Assembly (NCBI GenBank): GCA_022494885.1
Contig: JAGVSM010002678.1
Location: forward strand, 1-64,000
DNA length: 64,000 nucleotides
Origin: Micrasema longulum
Lineage: Eukaryota > Arthropoda > Insecta > Trichoptera > Brachycentridae
Direction: 5' to 3'
Program-made: the position numbers and the translations under genes
In this document: in pieces, positions 63,986 through 64,000 of the stretch
Layout: every line of letters begins with the position of its first letter
Numbering within the stretch: position 1 is the stretch's first letter
Notes under the pieces: generated by a model
The model's input: only the letters and a program-made list of their open reading frames with translations
Database searches by the model: none
What the model was told of the DNA's origin: nothing

Positions 63986-64000
63986 ATTTTTTAAAAATTT

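Noticed and set aside
1..64000. CRISPR arrays, bacterial operons or endosymbiont DNA
   Set aside because: No regularly spaced repeats with unique spacers, no ribosome-binding-site/operon structure; all genes have spliceosomal introns.

Overview
This is an AT-rich, intron-rich and transposon-rich piece of an animal nuclear genome. It is almost certainly from an arthropod and most likely an insect. The evidence is GT-AG introns of 0.1-4.3 kb, insect-type organic cation transporters, a mariner copy, several tRNA-derived SINE families and many non-LTR retrotransposon fragments. The order of insect cannot be settled from sequence reading alone. There are no bacterial features, CRISPR arrays or viral genes.

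Four cellular genes can be assembled exon by exon with consistent splice phases. (1) An organic cation transporter-like MFS gene (+), exons at 4728-5100, 6296-6703 and 9173-9923; its 5' coding exon was not found. (2) A STE24/ZMPSTE24-type CAAX prenyl protease (+), exons 15245-15352 and 17753-19048, complete at 467 codons. (3) A second, diverged organic cation transporter-like gene (-), seven exons from 29938 down to 22162, again with the 5' coding exon not found. (4) A p90 ribosomal S6 kinase (RSK) gene (+), thirteen exons from 36404 to 56700, complete at 774 codons, including a 19-codon first exon that lies 4.3 kb upstream of the second.

Most of the rest is mobile DNA. Gene 1 has a TE-filled last intron, and a truncated LINE with gag-like and endonuclease domains lies between genes 1 and 2. 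Gene 2 carries a LINE 3' end in its intron. Gene 3 carries SINEs, a TA-flanked MITE and LINE scraps. Between genes 3 and 4 lies a 2.9-kb decayed hAT-like element with 8-bp target duplications and a foldback element nested in it. Intron 1 of RSK holds a small LTR retrotransposon without genes, inserted in an older LINE. Later RSK introns hold at least five inverted-repeat elements. Downstream of RSK is a 1.9-kb element with about 70-bp inverted termini and internal tandem repeats, which a deleted mariner has entered.

The four genes do not form a pathway. Two are transporter paralogues facing each other across the protease gene, and the last is a MAPK-pathway kinase. No clearly new molecular system was found. 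The items most worth a second look are the GC-rich exon 9 of RSK, a long hairpin at 30874-30976, the tandem-repeat inverted-terminus element at 59942-61858, the nested LTR/LINE insertion, and the pogo-like element with seven copies of a subterminal motif.
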